From Micromonospora sp. NBC_00421 (GTDB lineage: Bacteria; Actinomycetota; Actinomycetes; Mycobacteriales; Micromonosporaceae): 64,000 nt of DNA. This document shows positions 49,786 through 59,269 of this stretch, in pieces (positions within the stretch are counted from its first letter, which is position 1; the number at the start of each line of letters is the position of its first letter). Below the pieces are notes generated by a model. That model had not been told where the DNA came from, did no database searches, and worked only from the letters and a program-made list of their open reading frames with translations. Made by a program: the position numbers and the translations under genes. The stretch is from contig NZ_CP107929.1 of assembly GCF_036017915.1 (NCBI RefSeq), positions 1,240,001-1,304,000 of the forward strand, written 5' to 3'.

Positions 49786-51855
49786 TCACGCGCGGTGACG
49801 GCGGGTCTTCTCGATGACGTCCCGGCCGTCGACGTGCTGCTGGCGGGGCGCGTAGCCGGCCTTGCGGAGAGCGGCTGTCGTGTCGGCCGTGGTGGCCTGG
49901 CTGGCCAGCACGGTCGGGGCGAGCAGACGCAGGTGGAGCGGGCCCAGCCGCTTGTCGGCACAGATCTGCGCCAGCAGCACGGTGTCGTCGCTGACCAGGG
50001 TGCTGACCACTGGCGAGACGCGTACCGACCCGTGTTGGCGGGCGACGTCGGCGAGCAGATAGGCAAGTGGTTGCGGCAGCCCGCCTTCGGCGATCTTCGT
50101 CAGGGCCTTCGTCAGGCGCTGCCTGGTCCAGCCGGCGTCGTACGCGCCGCGTACCGTAGCCGGGTTGAAGCGCCAGGTCGTGGCGGTGCCGCGGGACTCG
50201 ACGACGGCGGTGGCACCGAGGAGCTCTGCCAGCTCTGGGCTTGGTGTTCCGGCCACGACCGCGGTCAGGTCCGCCTGCAACCGGGCGGTAGGGGTGACCT
50301 CGCCCAGGTCGCCGACGGCCTCGACGACGTCCGCGTCGGCGAGCAGCGCCTGGCCGGCGGGGCTGACAGCGCCCGCGCCGAGGACTCCCAGGGTGGTGGC
50401 CTCGTCCAGCAGGCCGCGTACGGTGGTGGCGCTTCCGAAAGTCAACGGCTGGCGCCACCAGGTCCACTGAGCCGCCTGATCGAGGTTCGTCGTCGCCCGG
50501 TGGCCCAATGCCCGCAGCGCGGCCAGCCGCGCGTGCGCCGACCAGGCCTCGTCGTATTCCGGCATCCATGGCCCGGTCTGCGACGACGGCAGGTAGTCCA
50601 GGTCGCGCCATGCCGTGAGGAGCACCGCGAGCCGGCGGTCCAGACCACGGGTGAGCCAGCGGTCGTACCCGGCCGTCGGGATCACGCGTGTGCCGAGTTC
50701 GGCCAGCCCGGCCTCCGTGGCGACGGCCAGCAGCAGTCGTACCGTCGGTGTCGTCACACCGAGCGCCTTCGCCGTCCGGTTCAGCTCCCGCACGCCGACG
50801 CCACCGGCCTTGACCGTGGCCAGCGGTTCGCGTCCCGCCCCGTCCAGCAGCGCCGCCAACAATCCGACCACGGCGATGCCCTGTGCCTGGGCGTCGCGGC
50901 GTACGGTCACCGGTTCCGGGGTGTGCCAGGCGACAGGCGGTTCCTGCGGCTGGAACGGCGCCCGGTAGTCCACGCCTCGCAGCGCGAGCGCGACCTGACC
51001 CGCCAGCTGGTAGTCCTCCCAGGTGACGCGGTAGACCAACCCGTGCTCCTCGGCCCAGTCCAGCGGATGCACCTGCCGGTAGCGGGGTTGGTACCGAATG
51101 CGGTGGGCAATGCCGCTGCCGCCGTAGCGGCGGATCCGCCCGCCCTCACGGTCGGCCTCCTGCACCAGCGACCGGGTCGCGGCCGGCATCCGCTTGACCA
51201 GAGCGTGCACGTTGTCCGGGTGGAGGAAGAACTCCGCCAGCGCCTCCAGCAGGTCCGCCTTGCGGCCCTTCGTGGGCAACCCCAGGTTGCCCGTGATCAC
51301 CTTCAGGTCCTCGACGTTCAGCACCGCGGCGAGCTGACCTGCGGCGGGGCCGACACCCAGCGGACGGTCGAAGACCTCTCGCAGGATGCCGCTCACCGCG
51401 AACCGGCTCCGCAGCCGCCCGAGCAGCCCCGCATCGGTGGCACGCTGCAGATAGGGCGTCGCGTCGGCACCGACCAACGCCGACACCTCCGCCTCGGTGA
51501 CCGCGCCGCCCAGCGCCGACGCCGCCTCCAACACCTGGAGACTCGGCAGGTCGAGGCCAGCAAGCTGGTCATACGGACTCACGACGACGCTCCCGGGACA
51601 CGGCGACAGCCTGAATTCAACCGCACGAACCGGGCTCGTACGATGCGACCCGCCGGTCGACCAACCCACGGGGAGCCCGGACCGCCCGGAGAGCACCCGG
51701 CCGGACACCGACTCGGCGACGCTGCCGAACAGCAACAGGGCAGCACCGTTGACCAGCACCCGGTACCAGCCTTCCGGGTTGACGAGGAGCGGGCTCAGCA
51801 GCCGCCACCACTCGCCGTCGTACACGGCCCGGTCGCGGACCATCGCTGTCGGCAC
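49786..51855 (-). CDS. Helicase-associated (XPB/Ssl2 domain) protein, 5'-truncated and fused to a rhomboid remnant
   Basis: The frame encodes 689 residues. Residues about 90-689 match actinobacterial helicase_C_3-type proteins: YDQLAGLDLPSLQVLEAASA, GLPTKGRKADLLEALAEFFL, a long helical middle, and a C-terminal part ending QQHVDGRDVIEKTRRHRA. The usual N-terminal 40-60 residues of this family are missing. In their place residues 1-50 are a rhomboid-like fragment. The family acts in nucleic-acid transactions but is poorly characterised; no ATPase motor is included. The protein may be translated from 51855 or from an internal start; a deletion fused the two genes. Confidence 0.75.
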   Translation of the reverse strand: MPTAMVRDRAVYDGEWWRLLSPLLVNPEGWYRVLVNGAALLLFGSVAESVSGRVLSGRSGLPVGWSTGGSHRTSPVRAVEFRLSPCPGSVVVSPYDQLAGLDLPSLQVLEAASALGGAVTEAEVSALVGADATPYLQRATDAGLLGRLRSRFAVSGILREVFDRPLGVGPAAGQLAAVLNVEDLKVITGNLGLPTKGRKADLLEALAEFFLHPDNVHALVKRMPAATRSLVQEADREGGRIRRYGGSGIAHRIRYQPRYRQVHPLDWAEEHGLVYRVTWEDYQLAGQVALALRGVDYRAPFQPQEPPVAWHTPEPVTVRRDAQAQGIAVVGLLAALLDGAGREPLATVKAGGVGVRELNRTAKALGVTTPTVRLLLAVATEAGLAELGTRVIPTAGYDRWLTRGLDRRLAVLLTAWRDLDYLPSSQTGPWMPEYDEAWSAHARLAALRALGHRATTNLDQAAQWTWWRQPLTFGSATTVRGLLDEATTLGVLGAGAVSPAGQALLADADVVEAVGDLGEVTPTARLQADLTAVVAGTPSPELAELLGATAVVESRGTATTWRFNPATVRGAYDAGWTRQRLTKALTKIAEGGLPQPLAYLLADVARQHGSVRVSPVVSTLVSDDTVLLAQICADKRLGPLHLRLLAPTVLASQATTADTTAALRKAGYAPRQQHVDGRDVIEKTRRHRA
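51706..51855 (-). pseudogene. Rhomboid-protease fragment fused in frame to the downstream gene
   Basis: VYDGEWWRLLSPLLVNPEGW followed by LVNGAALLLFG matches the first membrane region of rhomboid intramembrane proteases (GEWWRLLTxLFVHP...LxNMxALxxFG). The catalytic GxSG and histidine segments are absent. The fragment ends near residue 50 of the fused frame, after which sequence is unrelated, so it is a deletion remnant. Confidence 0.65.
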
Positions 51856-51873
51856 GTGGGAAGGCGGCGGTTG

Positions 51874-54042
51874 CTACGCGAGAACCAACTGCCCGAGTTC
51901 CTGGGTGCACCGGGTGAGCGCGACGTAGAGGCCGTTCCAACCGCGGGGTTCAGCGGCGATGCCCTGGGGATCGACGAGGAGCGCCGCATCCCATTCCAGC
52001 CCCTTGGACTGGGCTGCGGTGAGCACCGGCACATCGGTCAGCAGGGCGAGGAGTCCGGCGACGCGGTCGGCGGGGGCGATCACCCCGACCGTACCGCCGT
52101 GCCACCGTTCCTGCAGCTGTCGTACGGCTCGGGTGGCGGCTCCGGCGAGCTCCTCGGACGTGACCGTCAGCTCCCAGGGGGCGATGCCGGACGAGCGTAC
52201 CGCCCGGGGCGGCACGCTGTGGCTACCGGCTCGCCTCAGGACGGGTTCGGTGAGCTCCATGACCTCACGCGGGGTTCGGTAGCAGATGGTCAGTTCCGCA
52301 GCGGTCCAGCGTTCTCCCAGAGCTGCGCGCACCGCCTGGGCCCAACTGGTGTGCCGGTGCGCTGCCTCCGCCTGGTCGATGTCGCCGACCGCCGTGATGG
52401 AGCGGCTGGGACACCGTCGGAGGACCATCTGCCACTGCATCTCGGACAGCTCCTGCGCCTCGTCGATGACGACGTGGCCGTACACCCAGCCGCGCTGGCG
52501 GCGCGCGTGGTCGGCGACGAACCCGCCGGGTGGTGGCGGGGCTTCCACCTCGCCGAGCAGGTCGGCGAGGGCGTCGAGGAGGGGGATGTCGCTCGATGCC
52601 CACGGTGCGGGCTCGGCCGCGACGGCGGTGATCTCCTCCGTGGACAACGCCGGAGCGAAGCGGGCCAGCAGCGTGCGGTCGGTCAGGAGGTCACCAAGCA
52701 GGGTCTCGGCATCGCGCGTGGGCCACCATGCTTCGACGAAGCGGGCGATTGTCGCGTTCTCCGCGATGTGGGACCGAAGCTCATCGATTTCTTCCTCGGA
52801 GAACAGTCCGTCGACGTCGCTGCCGGTGGACCCCCGGTCAGGACGGTGGTCATGCTGCATGCTCCGGTCGACACGGGCGAGGATGTCCTCGAAGCCCTCC
52901 TCCATCTCGTTCATCAGCGTCTCGCGCTGCTCGACGACGGCGTCGGCGAGGAGGTGGTGCAGCTGCTCGGCGAACGCCTGGCGGGCCCGGTGGTACGGGC
53001 GCCCCTGCACCGAGGTGAGTGCCTGGGCCACTGTCGTGGCGTCGATGACGTAGAACTCCCCCTCCCACCGCAGTTTCAGCTCGCGGGCCCGGGGGAGCAG
53101 CGACGTGACGTAGTCCTCGAGCGCGGGCTGCCACAGGGCACGGCCCTTGATCTCGGCGAGAAGCCGGCTCTCGTCGCGTCCCACCCGGATCTCGGGCAGC
53201 AGCGTGTCGCAGGTCGCCGAGACGACGGCGGTCTCACCGAGCGCCGGCAGCACCTGGGCGATGTACTCCAGGAACCGCGGGGAGGGGCCGAGGACCAGGA
53301 CCGCCTGGTCCGCCATCTGTGGGTGGGTGAAGAGCAGATAGGCGACGCGGTGCAGGGCCACCACGGTCTTGCCGGTGCCGGGACCGCCCTGCACGATCAA
53401 CGGGCCGGTCGCCTCCGCCCGGATGATGTCGTCCTGTTCGCGTTGCAGCGTGGAGATCGCCGTCGACATGCGACCGGTACGCCGCTGGTCCAGGGCGGCC
53501 AGCAGGGCGCCTTCGCCGACGAGTTCCGCCGTCATGGTCCCGTCCAGGGGCTCGTCGTCGACGCCGACGACGGCCGAGCCCTGCGTACGGATGTGCCGGC
53601 GTCGTGCCTGCCCCTGCGGATCGACAGCCGTCGCGGTGTAGAACGGCCGGGACGCGGGAGCGCGCCAGTCCAGCAGCAGCGGCTCGCTGTCCTCGTCGTC
53701 GTTGCGGAGACCGACCCGGCCCACGTGCCGCACGGTGCCGTCGAGACCGTCGAGGCGGCCGAAGACCAGCCCTTCCTGTGCCCGCTGTAGCTCCTCGTAC
53801 TGCTGGCGGAGCATGCGCAGCCGCGCCCGTTCCAACGCGTCCAGGGCCTCTGCCGAAAGCTCGGTCTGTAGGTGGTCGACAAGCTTGTCGCGCCGGGCCA
53901 GGGCCAGGCCGAGAAACTCCTGTTCCTCGGCGACCGCGGACCGACGTGGGCCGTCCTCTGCGTTGGAGGTCGGCGCTTCGCTACTTGACATCACCTTGCT
54001 GATGCCGGCGGTGCCATTCTTCAGAGCAGATTTCCGGCCCAT
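51874..54042 (-). CDS. HelD-type RNA-polymerase-associated ATPase/helicase
   Basis: A 722-residue SF1-type ATPase of the HelD class. N-terminal coiled coil EEQEFLGLALARRDKLVDHL, then ATPase with Walker A QGGPGTGKTVVALHRVAYL (about residues 219-237), and Walker B HVVIDEAQELSEMQWQMVLR followed by GDIDQAEAAH. Late motifs include ICYRTPREV and SKGLEWDAALLV. HelD frees stalled RNA polymerase; related HelR proteins in Actinobacteria protect against rifamycins. ATG 54042 is chosen because AAGGA lies seven bases upstream; ATG 53991 is an alternative. The gene abuts a biosynthetic cluster. No rifamycin-associated element was found upstream. Confidence 0.88.
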   Translation of the reverse strand: MGRKSALKNGTAGISKVMSSSEAPTSNAEDGPRRSAVAEEQEFLGLALARRDKLVDHLQTELSAEALDALERARLRMLRQQYEELQRAQEGLVFGRLDGLDGTVRHVGRVGLRNDDEDSEPLLLDWRAPASRPFYTATAVDPQGQARRRHIRTQGSAVVGVDDEPLDGTMTAELVGEGALLAALDQRRTGRMSTAISTLQREQDDIIRAEATGPLIVQGGPGTGKTVVALHRVAYLLFTHPQMADQAVLVLGPSPRFLEYIAQVLPALGETAVVSATCDTLLPEIRVGRDESRLLAEIKGRALWQPALEDYVTSLLPRARELKLRWEGEFYVIDATTVAQALTSVQGRPYHRARQAFAEQLHHLLADAVVEQRETLMNEMEEGFEDILARVDRSMQHDHRPDRGSTGSDVDGLFSEEEIDELRSHIAENATIARFVEAWWPTRDAETLLGDLLTDRTLLARFAPALSTEEITAVAAEPAPWASSDIPLLDALADLLGEVEAPPPPGGFVADHARRQRGWVYGHVVIDEAQELSEMQWQMVLRRCPSRSITAVGDIDQAEAAHRHTSWAQAVRAALGERWTAAELTICYRTPREVMELTEPVLRRAGSHSVPPRAVRSSGIAPWELTVTSEELAGAATRAVRQLQERWHGGTVGVIAPADRVAGLLALLTDVPVLTAAQSKGLEWDAALLVDPQGIAAEPRGWNGLYVALTRCTQELGQLVLA

Positions 54043-54578
54043 TCGCAGATCCTTGTATTGGTGCTCTTCCTCGGCCCGATCGGGTCCCAGGTGATCCGGT
54101 GGCAAGCATAGGGTCGGTGTCTCCCGACCGGGTGTAAACCCTACGGCCGGAGATGAAAATCTCAGTGCCTTGCAGTTCGCAGCCGCCTGTGGCCTCGCCT
54201 GGTCTTGATTCACCAATAGCCGCACTCGGTCTCATCCGCCCGTCGTCGGCGGGACCAGCACCGAGCCTTCTTCATGATGCGTCGCGGTCTGCTTCGACCG
54301 GGTGCTGCCGTGGCGGCCCTCGTCCGGGAGGGTGATCACGTTCGGGCCGGTCGGAGATCGCTGACGCGGTGGCGCGGGCCGCCGACCGGGACCTAGGAGG
54401 TCGACCCCTCCGGGTGACCGTACGGCGGGTGCACCGATCGGCTACCCGGATCGGGCGGCCATCCGACACCCCGTTGTAGCCAGTCGAACGATCTGGCGCC
54501 CACGTCGGGCGTGTGACAAGGATTGAGCGGTCCGATCGGACGGCATCGCTCACGTTGGCGAAATAAAAGGAAGGTCAC
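54043..54578. promoter_or_regulatory. Divergent gap before the biosynthetic cluster, with a perfect palindrome
   Basis: This 536-base region lies between helD and the first cluster gene. GTCCGATCGGAC at 54530-54541 is a perfect 12-bp palindrome 38 bases before the ATG at 54579, a plausible operator for a cluster regulator. AAAGGAAGG precedes that ATG. Composition is lower in GC than the upstream genes. No RNA or protein gene was found here. Confidence 0.5.
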
Positions 54579-56162
54579 ATGAACCTGCCCGAGCATTGGT
54601 GGAGCGCTAGCCAAAGTTACGTTTCGGAGATCCTCTCACTGCTCGCTGCCGCGCCGGATCGTGAGGTCGCCTATTGGCGTGGCGAGGTGTTCTCTGGCGG
54701 TGACCTGATCCGGTCCGTGACTGAAACGTTTCTTGCGCTGCGCGACCGCGGAGTGGGCAAGGGGGACGTGGTGGCGATCCTGGTCGCACCGAACAGCCCC
54801 GAGATGCTCACCGCGCGGTACGCGACACAACTGCTCGGCGGTGCCGTGTGCTATCTGCGGACCACCAATCCCGGCACCAGGACGACGGTCCTTCCGCTGG
54901 ATCACCAGATCCAGATCCTGCGCGAGACCGAAGCTGTGACCGTCTATGCCGATGCCGAGAGTGCGGAGCGTGCGGCAAAGCTCGCCGACGGTGGTGGTGT
55001 CCCGGTGACCCGTCTCGATCCTGGGGAACGCGACGAGGTCTCCCGGGTCGGGGTTGCCGACACCCCGGGTGCCGAGTCGTGGGAGCCGGACGCGCTGGCC
55101 TTCATCGGCTTCACGAGTGGCAGCACGGGGCGGCCCAAGGGCATCCGGTTGTCGGGCCGCGCGTGGGAAGCCACCTCGCGTGCCTGGATGCAGCTCGGTG
55201 GTGAAGCCGGCTGTGGCTCGATGTTGGCCTCCACCCCGCTGAGTCACGGCGTTGCCCCGCTGGTGGACGCCGTCCTCGCCATGGGCGGAGCCCTCCACCT
55301 CCAGGAGAGCTTCGACGCCGGGAGCTTCGTGCACACCGTCAGCACGGAGAAGGAGATCTCGTGGACGTTCATGGCGACGAACCACGTGTTCCAACTCATC
55401 GACCACCTGCTCGAGCGGGGAGTCCGCGACAGTGACGCCGTGGAGGCCGCGGGCCTGTCCACGTTGAAGCGGATCATCTACGGCGGCAGCCCCGCGGCAC
55501 CCGCCAGAATTGCCCAGGCCTTCCGGCTCTTCGGCCCCGTCCTGGCGCAGGGCTACGCCACGACCGAGAGCGGTCGGATCACGACCCTGACACCTCCGGA
55601 GCACGGCGACCCGCAGCTCGCAGCCACCGTCGGGCGTCCCTTTCCCGAGGTGGACGTCGTCGTCTGCAACCCGGATTCGGGTGCGCAACTGACGGTCGGG
55701 GAGGTCGGTGAGGTCCGCGTCCGCTCACCGCAGATGATGGATGGTTACCACCGCGACCCGGAGTTGACTGCCCGGGTCCTCCGGGACGGCTGGTACTCCA
55801 CCGGGGACATCGGCCGTCTCGACGAGCGAGGATATCTGACTCTCCTGGGTCGGGTGGCCGACGTCATCAAGGTCGGCGGCGTCAAGGTCCACCCGATCGT
55901 CCTCGAGGCGGAGATTCTCTCCCATCCGGGCGTCCGGCACGCCGCCGTCTACGGCGTGCGGGACGAGGATGGCAGCGAGCACATCCATGCCGCGATCGAA
56001 TGCGATCCGGCCGAGGTGGTCGACGTGGAGACCATTCGCGCGGGAATTGCTGAGACGCTGTCCCCGATTCATGTGCCCGAGAAGTTCAATGTCCTGAGTG
56101 CGCTGCCGATGAACAGCAACGGCAAGCCCGACAAGGTGCTCCTGAGGGCGCAGTCCGTCTGA
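54579..56162 (+). CDS. AMP-dependent ligase of a C5N cassette (acyl-CoA ligase or amide synthetase)
   Basis: A 527-residue ANL-superfamily adenylating enzyme. Motifs: FTSGSTGRPKGI (phosphate-binding), QGYATTESG, GWYSTGDIGRLDERGYL and the C-terminal lysine loop NSNGKPDK. The N-terminus MNLPEHWWSASQSYVSEIL is not of fatty-acyl-CoA ligase type. In asukamycin, bafilomycin and moenomycin clusters, ALA synthase is accompanied by an acyl-CoA ligase, which activates ALA for ring closure, and by an amide synthetase, which joins the ring amine to a polyketide acid. This protein is one of those two; which one cannot be decided here. First gene of the cluster, 55 bases before the ALA synthase. Confidence 0.8.
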   Translation: MNLPEHWWSASQSYVSEILSLLAAAPDREVAYWRGEVFSGGDLIRSVTETFLALRDRGVGKGDVVAILVAPNSPEMLTARYATQLLGGAVCYLRTTNPGTRTTVLPLDHQIQILRETEAVTVYADAESAERAAKLADGGGVPVTRLDPGERDEVSRVGVADTPGAESWEPDALAFIGFTSGSTGRPKGIRLSGRAWEATSRAWMQLGGEAGCGSMLASTPLSHGVAPLVDAVLAMGGALHLQESFDAGSFVHTVSTEKEISWTFMATNHVFQLIDHLLERGVRDSDAVEAAGLSTLKRIIYGGSPAAPARIAQAFRLFGPVLAQGYATTESGRITTLTPPEHGDPQLAATVGRPFPEVDVVVCNPDSGAQLTVGEVGEVRVRSPQMMDGYHRDPELTARVLRDGWYSTGDIGRLDERGYLTLLGRVADVIKVGGVKVHPIVLEAEILSHPGVRHAAVYGVRDEDGSEHIHAAIECDPAEVVDVETIRAGIAETLSPIHVPEKFNVLSALPMNSNGKPDKVLLRAQSV

Positions 56163-56217
56163 CCTGGACCTCCGGGTTCGCATACCGATCGAACCGCTAC
56201 GTCGAGAAGGCGAGTGA

Positions 56218-57504
56218 ATGAACGTCCACCTGGCGTCATACCTGACCGGAAAAACTACTGACGATCTTGCTGGAAGCAAACGCGAGTTCCTCGAGATCGG
56301 CCGTCGTTCCGGCAATTACCCCATGGCCACCGCGCGGCGCGACGGGGTGGATTCGGAAGTAAGTGTATGGTGCAGCAACGACTATCTCGGAATGGGTCAG
56401 AACCGTCAGGTGATCACGGCCATGAAAGCCGCGATCGATAGCCATGGCGTAGGCTCCGGAGGCTCCCGGAACATCGGTGGGACAAACCACTACCACGTCC
56501 TTCTCGAAAATGAGCTGGCGGCCCTGCACGGCAAGGATGCCGCGCTCTTCTTCACCTCGGGATACACGGCCAACGAAGGATCCCTCTCCATCCTGGCGAG
56601 GATGCCGGAAGATACAGTCGTATTTTCCGATGCAAAGAACCATGCCTCCATCATCGACGGTCTCCGGCACAGCGGCGCGAAGAAGCACGTCTTCAGGCAC
56701 AACGACGTCGCTCACCTGGAAGAACTGATCGCGGCGACCCCCGCTGACCGCCCGAAGTTCATCGTCGTGGAAACCGTCTATTCCATGTCGGGCAATGTGG
56801 CACCGCTGGCCGAGATCGCCGACATCGCCGACAGGTACGGTGCCACGACCTTCATCGACGAGGTCCACGCGGTCGGCATGTACGGCCCGCAGGGTGCCGG
56901 CATCGCCGCACGGGAGGGCATCGCCGACCGGTTCACAGTCGTGATGGGCACCTTGGCAAAGGGGTACGGAACGGTCGGCGGCTACATCGCGGGGCCGGCG
57001 GCCCTCGTGGACGCCGTGCGGACCTACTCGCGCTCGTTCGTCTTCACCACCTCGCTGCCGCCGGCGATCGCGGCCGGTGCGCTGGCGTCGGTTCAATACC
57101 TGCGGTCCTCGGACGTGGAGCGGAAGACCCTCTCGGAGAACGCCCGTCTTCTGCACAGCCTTCTGATCGCGGCCGACATCCCGTTCATCTCGACGGACTC
57201 CCACATCGTCTCGGCCTTCGTCGGTGACGACGCCACCTGCAAGCGGGCGTCCCAGCTGCTGTTCGAGCGGCACCGGGTCTATGTCCAGTCCATCAATGCC
57301 CCCAGCGTGCCGGCGGGCGAGGAGATCCTGCGGATCGCTCCGTCCGCCGTGCACGACCAGCACGACGTCGAGAACTTCGCCCAGGCCCTTCAGGAGGTCT
57401 GGAAGGAACTGGACATCCCGACCGCGAGCGCCCGGGACTGGTCGAGGTCAGGACTCTGCGGTGGCGGTGCCCGCACCGCCGTGACAGACGGACTGCTGCC
57501 GTAA
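56218..57504 (+). CDS. 5-aminolevulinate synthase of C5N pathway
   Basis: A 428-residue PLP enzyme of the alpha-oxoamine synthase family. Conserved segments: [52 protein letters not shown] and the PLP lysine K248 in [16 protein letters not shown]. Streptomycetes and relatives make heme precursors by the C5 (glutamyl-tRNA) route, so an ALA synthase inside a gene cluster normally supplies ALA for the 2-amino-3-hydroxycyclopentenone (C5N) unit of manumycin-type and related products. Its stop overlaps the next start (TAATG). The first 60 codons are AT-richer than the neighbours, suggesting acquired DNA. Confidence 0.92.
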   Translation: MNVHLASYLTGKTTDDLAGSKREFLEIGRRSGNYPMATARRDGVDSEVSVWCSNDYLGMGQNRQVITAMKAAIDSHGVGSGGSRNIGGTNHYHVLLENELAALHGKDAALFFTSGYTANEGSLSILARMPEDTVVFSDAKNHASIIDGLRHSGAKKHVFRHNDVAHLEELIAATPADRPKFIVVETVYSMSGNVAPLAEIADIADRYGATTFIDEVHAVGMYGPQGAGIAAREGIADRFTVVMGTLAKGYGTVGGYIAGPAALVDAVRTYSRSFVFTTSLPPAIAAGALASVQYLRSSDVERKTLSENARLLHSLLIAADIPFISTDSHIVSAFVGDDATCKRASQLLFERHRVYVQSINAPSVPAGEEILRIAPSAVHDQHDVENFAQALQEVWKELDIPTASARDWSRSGLCGGGARTAVTDGLLP

Positions 57505-59039
57505 TGACCATGTCCGTCGCCGACGTGCTGGCCGACACGGCCACGCGGCTACCCGACCACGTCGCCGTCATCCACGGGTCGGAGCACCTCACCTACGGAC
57601 GGCTGTGGGAACAGGCGCGTCGCCACGCCGCCGTGCTGCGGGCCAGCGGGGTGCGGCCGGGAGACCGGGTCGCGCTGCTCGTGGTCGACACCCCGCAGTT
57701 CCCCGTCGTGTACTTCGGCGTGTTGGCGACCGGCGCCGTGGTCGTCCCGCTGAACGTCATGGCGACCGCGTCGGAGATCGCACACGTACTGACCGACGCC
57801 GACGCCCGTTTCCTGGTGTGCGCCTCCTCGTTGCTCGCCCAGGCGAGAGAGGCGACGGGGCCGCTCGGCACGGTCCTTCTCACCGTCGGCCCCGGCCCCG
57901 CGGGCACTGTCGACCTGGAGAACGCGGCACAGGACACGGCGCCGATCGACGGTCCCGCCGTGCGGGAACCCGACGACGTCGCGGTCGTGTTCTACACCTC
58001 CGGCACGACGGGCGACCCGAAGGGCGTGATGCTCACCCACCGGAACATCCTGTACAACGTCGAGCGGATGGTCACCACCCCGTACGCGTTCCGCAGCGAC
58101 GACGTACTGCTCGGGTGTCTGCCACTGGCGCACGGCTTCGGTCAGATCTGCGGCATGCTGACCGGCTTCCGGGCCGGTATATCCATCGTCATGATGCCGA
58201 GGTTCTCCGGCCGGGAGGCCCTGGCTCTGATGAGGAGACACCACTGCACGGTGTTCATGGGCGTGCCGACCATGTACGTCAAGCTGCTCGATGCGGTGGC
58301 CCAGGGAGAGCCCGTTCCCCGGCTCGACCGCGTCTACAGCGGGGGCTCGGCGCTTGCGGTCAAGACCCTCGACGACGTCCGACGCGTGTTCGGATGTCCG
58401 GTGTACGAGGGCTACGGGATGACCGAGACCTCCTGTAGCGTCGCCTACCACTATCCGGGCCTGACTTTCCGACCCGGAACCGTCGGTGTGCCGATCACCG
58501 GCATCACCGTCGGGGTAGCTCGGCCGAACACCGACCGGACCGATCTCCTGCCGGTCGGTGAGGTGGGCGAGATCGTGGTGCGCGCTCCCAGCGTGATGGC
58601 CGGATATCTCGGTCGTCCCGATGCCACCGCCGAGGTCCTGATCGACGGCTGGTTCCGCACCGGCGATCTCGGCAGGCTGGACGGCGACGGCTACCTCTCG
58701 ATCGTGGGCCGTAAGAAGGACCTGATCCTGCGGGGCGGCTACAACGTCTATCCGCGCGAGATCGAGGAGGTCCTGGTCGGGCACCCGGCCGTGGCGCAGG
58801 TGGCGGTCATCGGTGTTCCGCACCCTGTGCTCGGTGAGGAGGTCTGGGCGATCGTCGTCCCGGCGCAGGACGTCGCCGCGCGAACGGGTGAAGAACTCGT
58901 CGAGTGGGGCAGACAGCGTCTCGCCGCATACAAGTACCCGCGTCGGGTCGAGTTCACCGACGCTCTCCCGACAGGGCCGAGCGGAAAGGTCCTCAAGCGG
59001 ATCCTCGTCTCGACGTACGGGTCGACCGCCGGTGTGTAG
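57504..59039 (+). CDS. Acyl-CoA ligase of a C5N cassette
   Basis: A 511-residue fatty-acyl-CoA-synthetase-type ligase: FYTSGTTGDPKGVMLTHRN, YEGYGMTETSCSV, GWFRTGDLGRLDGDGYLSIV, KDLILRGGYNVYPREIEEV and LPTGPSGKVLKRIL with its catalytic lysine. These are the standard acyl-CoA ligase signatures, so this enzyme is the better candidate for activating ALA as a CoA thioester, leaving the other ligase as amide synthetase (inference). Overlaps the ALA synthase gene by one base (TAATG). The next start is 230 bases on. Confidence 0.85.
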   Translation: MTMSVADVLADTATRLPDHVAVIHGSEHLTYGRLWEQARRHAAVLRASGVRPGDRVALLVVDTPQFPVVYFGVLATGAVVVPLNVMATASEIAHVLTDADARFLVCASSLLAQAREATGPLGTVLLTVGPGPAGTVDLENAAQDTAPIDGPAVREPDDVAVVFYTSGTTGDPKGVMLTHRNILYNVERMVTTPYAFRSDDVLLGCLPLAHGFGQICGMLTGFRAGISIVMMPRFSGREALALMRRHHCTVFMGVPTMYVKLLDAVAQGEPVPRLDRVYSGGSALAVKTLDDVRRVFGCPVYEGYGMTETSCSVAYHYPGLTFRPGTVGVPITGITVGVARPNTDRTDLLPVGEVGEIVVRAPSVMAGYLGRPDATAEVLIDGWFRTGDLGRLDGDGYLSIVGRKKDLILRGGYNVYPREIEEVLVGHPAVAQVAVIGVPHPVLGEEVWAIVVPAQDVAARTGEELVEWGRQRLAAYKYPRRVEFTDALPTGPSGKVLKRILVSTYGSTAGV

Positions 59040-59269
59040 CGGCAATCGACACGACCCGACTGTCCGACGGAACCGGAGTCGTCCTCCGGTGTCCTGAGGA
59101 ACGAGTGGCTTCGCGGATGAGGCCGACCGACTCCGATCCGGCGCGGCGCGCGCCGTGGAAGGCGTCGGCATCCTGCGCCAGGCGGGATCAGATCGGCGAG
59201 ACACGCGCGGCACGGCTGCGGGTGCGGCGACCAGACATCGTACGTGACAACAGGTAGGGCGGCTCGACC

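Noticed and set aside
49795-53790. Plus-strand frame of about 1331 codons
   Set aside because: Antisense of the helicase-associated and HelD genes, whose motifs are clear on the minus strand.
54043-54200. Rifamycin-associated element before helD
   Set aside because: A GCTTGC motif occurs, but the inverted repeat of the known element is absent.
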